64,000 nt of DNA from JAIESQ01 sp964495375 (GTDB lineage Bacteria > Planctomycetota > Planctomycetia > Pirellulales > JAEUIK01), in contig CAZBWM010000033.1 of the NCBI GenBank assembly GCA_964495375.1, positions 3,070 to 67,069 of the forward strand, given 5' to 3'. The first letter of the stretch is position 1. Each line of letters opens with the position of its first letter. Position numbers and translations under genes: made by a program. The notes beneath the pieces are model-generated. The model was given only the letters and a program-made list of their open reading frames with translations. It did not search any database and had not been told where the DNA came from. Below are positions 61,010-64,000 of this stretch, piece by piece.

Positions 61010-61780
61010 ATGACCCTGGCCATCGAGACGCACGACCTGAAGCGGTACTTCAATGATTTTTGCGCCGTCGAAGGCATTGAGCTGCGCGTTGAGTCGGGCA
61101 CGTTCTACGGTTTCCTCGGTCCCAATGGCGCTGGCAAGTCGACCACGATCAAGATGCTGACCGGTCTTTTGGCCACGTCAGGCGGGCGAATCTCGGTGCT
61201 CGGGCACAACATGCTCGATCCGCGCGAATCGCTCGAAGCGAAGCGCCGCATGGGTGTCGTGCCCGAGGACTTGGCGCTGTTCGACAACCTGACTGCCCGC
61301 GAGTACCTGACGTTTGTCGGCCGCATCCATCTGATGCCGCGCGACACGATTCGCACTCGCATCGACGAACTACTCTCTCTGTTGGCGCTGGAGAACGAGG
61401 AAAAAAAGCTCACGCTCGAATACTCGCACGGGATGAAGAAAAAACTGGCCCTGGCCGCGGCGATTCTCCACAACCCCGATCTGTTGTTTCTCGACGAACC
61501 GTTCGAGGGGGTCGACGCCGTCACCTCGCGGGTGATTCGCGATCTGTTGGCCGGCTTTGTCGCCCGCGGCTCGACCGTCTTTCTGACTTCGCACGTGCTG
61601 GAAATCGTCGAACGCTTGTGTACACACGTGGGCATCATCGTCAAGGGAAAGCTCGTCGAGCAGGCATCGCTGGCAACGATCCACCAGGCCGGCTCGCTTG
61701 AGGACCGCTTCTTGCATTACGCAGGAGCTCAGGCCGAAGCGACGCACAAGCTTAATTGGCTCGAGGAGGCGGCCTCGTGA
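61010..61780 (+). CDS. ABC transporter ATP-binding protein
   Basis: A 256-residue ABC ATPase. Walker A is LGPNGAGKSTTIKML, the signature motif is the variant YSHGMKKKLALAAAI (usual LSGGQ), Walker B is LLFLDEPFEGVDA, and the H-loop is FLTSHVLE. ATG 61010 is chosen because it fits the family N-terminus (MTLAIETHDLKRYF); an upstream in-frame codon exists at 60968. The stop overlaps the permease start, so the two form a two-component exporter. Confidence 0.93.
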   Translation: MTLAIETHDLKRYFNDFCAVEGIELRVESGTFYGFLGPNGAGKSTTIKMLTGLLATSGGRISVLGHNMLDPRESLEAKRRMGVVPEDLALFDNLTAREYLTFVGRIHLMPRDTIRTRIDELLSLLALENEEKKLTLEYSHGMKKKLALAAAILHNPDLLFLDEPFEGVDAVTSRVIRDLLAGFVARGSTVFLTSHVLEIVERLCTHVGIIVKGKLVEQASLATIHQAGSLEDRFLHYAGAQAEATHKLNWLEEAAS

Positions 61781-63630
61781 ATCGAGCGCATTTGGCGGCC
61801 TTCCTCTGGCTGCGCTGGCGACTGTTGGCCAACCAGTGGCGACGTGCCGGCACGTTCAACGCCGTGGTAATGACGATCCTCGTCGTGGGGTGCATCGTGC
61901 TGGCGGTGCCACTCTTCTTTGGCTGCGTGGCGATCGGCTTCTTCGCGCTCGACACGGCCCCGCTGCCGACGCTGCTGTATTTGTTTGATGCGATCGTCCT
62001 GGCATTCACTTTCTTCTGGACGATCGGGCTGCTTACCGACTTGCAACGGACCGAGGCCTTCGCGCTGTCGAAGTTTCTGCACTTGCCCGTCAAATTGAGC
62101 GCGGCGTTCTTGATCAATTATCTCAGTTCGCTGCTGCGACTGAGCCTGGTGTTATTCGTTCCGGTGCTGTGCGGATTGGGAATTGGACTGGCAATTTCAC
62201 GCGGCGTGTGGCTCGCCAGTGCCGTACCGCTGGTGTTGGCGTTTTTCTTTATGGTCACGATGCTGACCTATCAGTTTCAGGGCTGGCTGGCCTCGATGAT
62301 GAGCAACCCCCGGCGGCGCCGCGCGATCGTCGTTGGCACCACGGCCGTGCTGATGGTTGCGTTTCAATTGCCGAGCTTGTTGAACATCTTCCGGCCGTCG
62401 GGCGCCCAGCGGCGGGCCGAGCAATCGAAACGGCTGGTGCAAGAATTGGACGAATTGAATCGCGAGTTTGCTGCCGGCGAGTTCGACGCGGTCGAACATC
62501 TGCGACGGCAGAACATCGCGATCGAGCAGAACCAGGTGGCGACCGAGCAGATTCGCCAAGAAAATGCGCAAAGGTGGGATCGCACCGCCCGGCTCGCAAA
62601 CACGTTGCTACCGATCGGCTGGCTGCCGCTCGGCGTCACGGCAGCCGCGGAGCGTAACGCCTGGCCCGCGCTGTTGGGGTTCGCCGGCATGACCTTGATC
62701 GGCTCGGCGAGTCTGTGGCGCGCTTATCGCACCACTCTGCGACTCTATCAAGGCGAGTTCACGTCGCGCGGCTCTGCCAGCAGGCCGCGCCCAATCGCCG
62801 GGACCGTGCAGGGCAAGGTCGGGCACACGCGCACCATCCTGGTCGAGCGCAAGTTTCGCGGCTTGCCCGAGCCCGTGGCCGCGATCGCACTGGCGAGCTT
62901 GCGATCACAACTGCGCGCGCCGGAAACCAAGGTGATGCTGTTGATGCCGATCTTGTTGGGGGTGCTGTTCGCTTCGTCCTTGTTTCGAGCGCCTGCCAAC
63001 GCCGCCGAAATCCTGCGCCCGTTCGCAGGCGTGGGGGCCATCTGCTTGTCGCTCTTCGGCATCCTGCAATTGACGGCCAACCAGTTCGGCTTCGACCGTG
63101 ACGGATTCCGAGTTTATGTCTTAAGCGCCGTGCCGCGACGCGACATCCTGCTCGGCAAGAACCTGGCGTGTCTCCCGCTCACGCTGATCATTTCCGCGAT
63201 CATGATCACGGTCGTGCAGATCGCGCGGCCGATGCGGATCGATCACTTCGTCGCGCTGGCACCGCAATTCGTCTCGATGTTTCTGCTGTTCTCGATGCTG
63301 ATGAACCTGAGCTCGATCTACGCGCCGATGCCGGTCGCGGCCGGCTCGCTCAAACCGGCGCAATCGAAGCTGATCCCCGCGCTCGTGCAGATGCTCTTGT
63401 TCGCGCTCCTGTTCCCGTTGACGCAGGCGTTCACGCTGCTGCCACTGGGGATCGAGGCCCTGCTGCACTGGCAGAAGGTGGCGACCGGAGTGCCGGTCGC
63501 GCTGTTACTGGCGCTGGGCCAGAGCGCGGCGATCACGGTCCTCTACTATTTCGTGCTCGGTGTTCAGGGGCGATTGCTGCACGACCGAGAGCAGAAGATT
63601 CTCGAAACGGTGACCAACCGCGTGCCCTGA
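61777..63630 (+). CDS. ABC transporter membrane permease
   Basis: A 617-residue membrane protein starting at GTG 61777, which overlaps the ATPase stop (GTGA). The first part has five to six hydrophobic helices (AVVMTILVVGCIVLAVPLFF, VLAFFFMVTMLTYQF, RRRAIVVGTTAVLMVAFQLP), then a charged helical segment (residues ~215-270), and a second membrane block from ~390 onwards. The layout matches ABC-2-like exporter permeases common in planctomycetes. Substrate unknown. Confidence 0.85.
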   Translation: MNRAHLAAFLWLRWRLLANQWRRAGTFNAVVMTILVVGCIVLAVPLFFGCVAIGFFALDTAPLPTLLYLFDAIVLAFTFFWTIGLLTDLQRTEAFALSKFLHLPVKLSAAFLINYLSSLLRLSLVLFVPVLCGLGIGLAISRGVWLASAVPLVLAFFFMVTMLTYQFQGWLASMMSNPRRRRAIVVGTTAVLMVAFQLPSLLNIFRPSGAQRRAEQSKRLVQELDELNREFAAGEFDAVEHLRRQNIAIEQNQVATEQIRQENAQRWDRTARLANTLLPIGWLPLGVTAAAERNAWPALLGFAGMTLIGSASLWRAYRTTLRLYQGEFTSRGSASRPRPIAGTVQGKVGHTRTILVERKFRGLPEPVAAIALASLRSQLRAPETKVMLLMPILLGVLFASSLFRAPANAAEILRPFAGVGAICLSLFGILQLTANQFGFDRDGFRVYVLSAVPRRDILLGKNLACLPLTLIISAIMITVVQIARPMRIDHFVALAPQFVSMFLLFSMLMNLSSIYAPMPVAAGSLKPAQSKLIPALVQMLLFALLFPLTQAFTLLPLGIEALLHWQKVATGVPVALLLALGQSAAITVLYYFVLGVQGRLLHDREQKILETVTNRVP

Positions 63631-64000
63631 AAGGGTCGAGTGCATACGACGCGGGGGGGTCCTCAATAAAGTGTTCCGGGATTTTGCGTCCTAACCGTCC
63701 TAAGCCCGAAAAAACAGAACCTAAAGCCTTGCTATGAAAACACTTGACCTTAGGACGCAAAATCAAAATCGCTTGCGTCCTAGATCGTCCTAACGGGGCA
63801 GTTTTGCGTCCTAAGACTGCCCCACCTGTCGCCTGCGGTCTGTAGTCCGTCGCCTGTTCCCGTGTCGTCGCAGCGCTCGCAGAAGCCTTTCCGATAGGTC
63901 CTCGTGGGGGGCGTCGCGCGTGGTTTTCGGATCGGCGATTTATGCTGATTCTTTTTTTGCCGAGGGCGTCAGGCCCTGGTTCTCAGGCCCGTATCAGGGG
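63631..64000. other. 3' end of window: R5 element copy 2, no gene seen
   Basis: Holds R5 copy 2 (63667-63813). The following ~180 bases (63820-64000) show no gene; GCGTCAGGCCCTGGTTCTCA near the end may begin another repeat, but the window stops. Confidence 0.4.
63667..63813. repeat. R5 element, copy 2 (TTAGGACGC arrays)
   Basis: On the minus strand, words TTAGGACG/CTAGGACG occur at about 63805-63813, 63786-63793, 63775-63783, 63696-63705 and 63687-63695, with one inverted copy (63750-63758). The copy ends with TTAGGACGCAAAATCCCGGA then ACACTTTAT (63695-63667), matching copy 1. Order and orientation agree with 41351-41490: three leading direct words, one inverted word, then two words. Confidence 0.85.

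Overview
The window looks like a chromosomal segment of a GC-rich planctomycete, probably of the Pirellulales type. The evidence is a paired PSD1 (DUF1549/DUF1553) cytochrome gene and DUF1501 gene, a DUF1559 pseudopilin-like protein, PEP-CTERM surface proteins, a PQQ beta-propeller protein, a redoxin/cytochrome/copper monooxygenase fusion, a Lys/Ala-rich histone H1-like protein and several families of palindromic intergenic repeats. No rRNA, tRNA, prophage, CRISPR array or complete insertion sequence was recognised.

Layout. 1-4.1 kb: a glycerophosphodiesterase cut by the window edge, a Gfo/Idh-like membrane protein, mutM, a chorismate-lyase-like gene and a small toxin-antitoxin module whose MazF-type toxin is frameshifted. 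4.3-10.7 kb: dnaE, a quinone oxidoreductase and four small genes. 10.8-14.4 kb: a near-consensus promoter and a cobalamin riboswitch, followed by three secreted or surface protein genes (DUF1559, DUF4465 with PEP-CTERM, and a second PEP-CTERM protein). I read this as a candidate vitamin B12-repressed surface system. 14.2-18.6 kb: a small HTH/zinc-ribbon regulator pair, a short conserved-looking gene and an MprF-type lysyl-phosphatidylglycerol synthase/flippase. 18.9-22.7 kb: a MoxR-like ATPase and VWA-protein operon on the minus strand with two small genes between them. 22.9-26.3 kb: a PQQ propeller gene whose 5' end is built from a repeat, and the redoxin-cytochrome-monooxygenase fusion. 26.8-42 kb: ruvB, a serine hydrolase, a fabA-fabB pair, a PIN-TRAM membrane protein, asnB, a deoxyhypusine-synthase-like protein, a secreted protein and an HD hydrolase.

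41.6-54.0 kb holds a tightly coupled four-gene minus-strand operon. It encodes a 2474-residue megasynthase (PfaD-like TIM barrel, KS, AT, ACP, KR), a 1281-residue partner (AT, dehydratase-like domain, degenerate phosphopantetheinyl-transferase-like C-terminus), a free-standing acyl carrier protein and an alpha/beta hydrolase. The architecture resembles polyunsaturated fatty acid synthases, but the ER-like domain is fused in front of the KS and the second protein starts with AT rather than KS.

54.8-63.6 kb: the PSD1/DUF1501 pair, the histone H1-like gene, a sodium:solute symporter and a two-gene ABC exporter. The last 370 bases carry a repeat whose partner lies at about 41.35 kb. The strongest leads are the B12-riboswitch surface operon, the fused megasynthase operon, and the two-copy repeat in which every internal short motif differs in the same way between copies.
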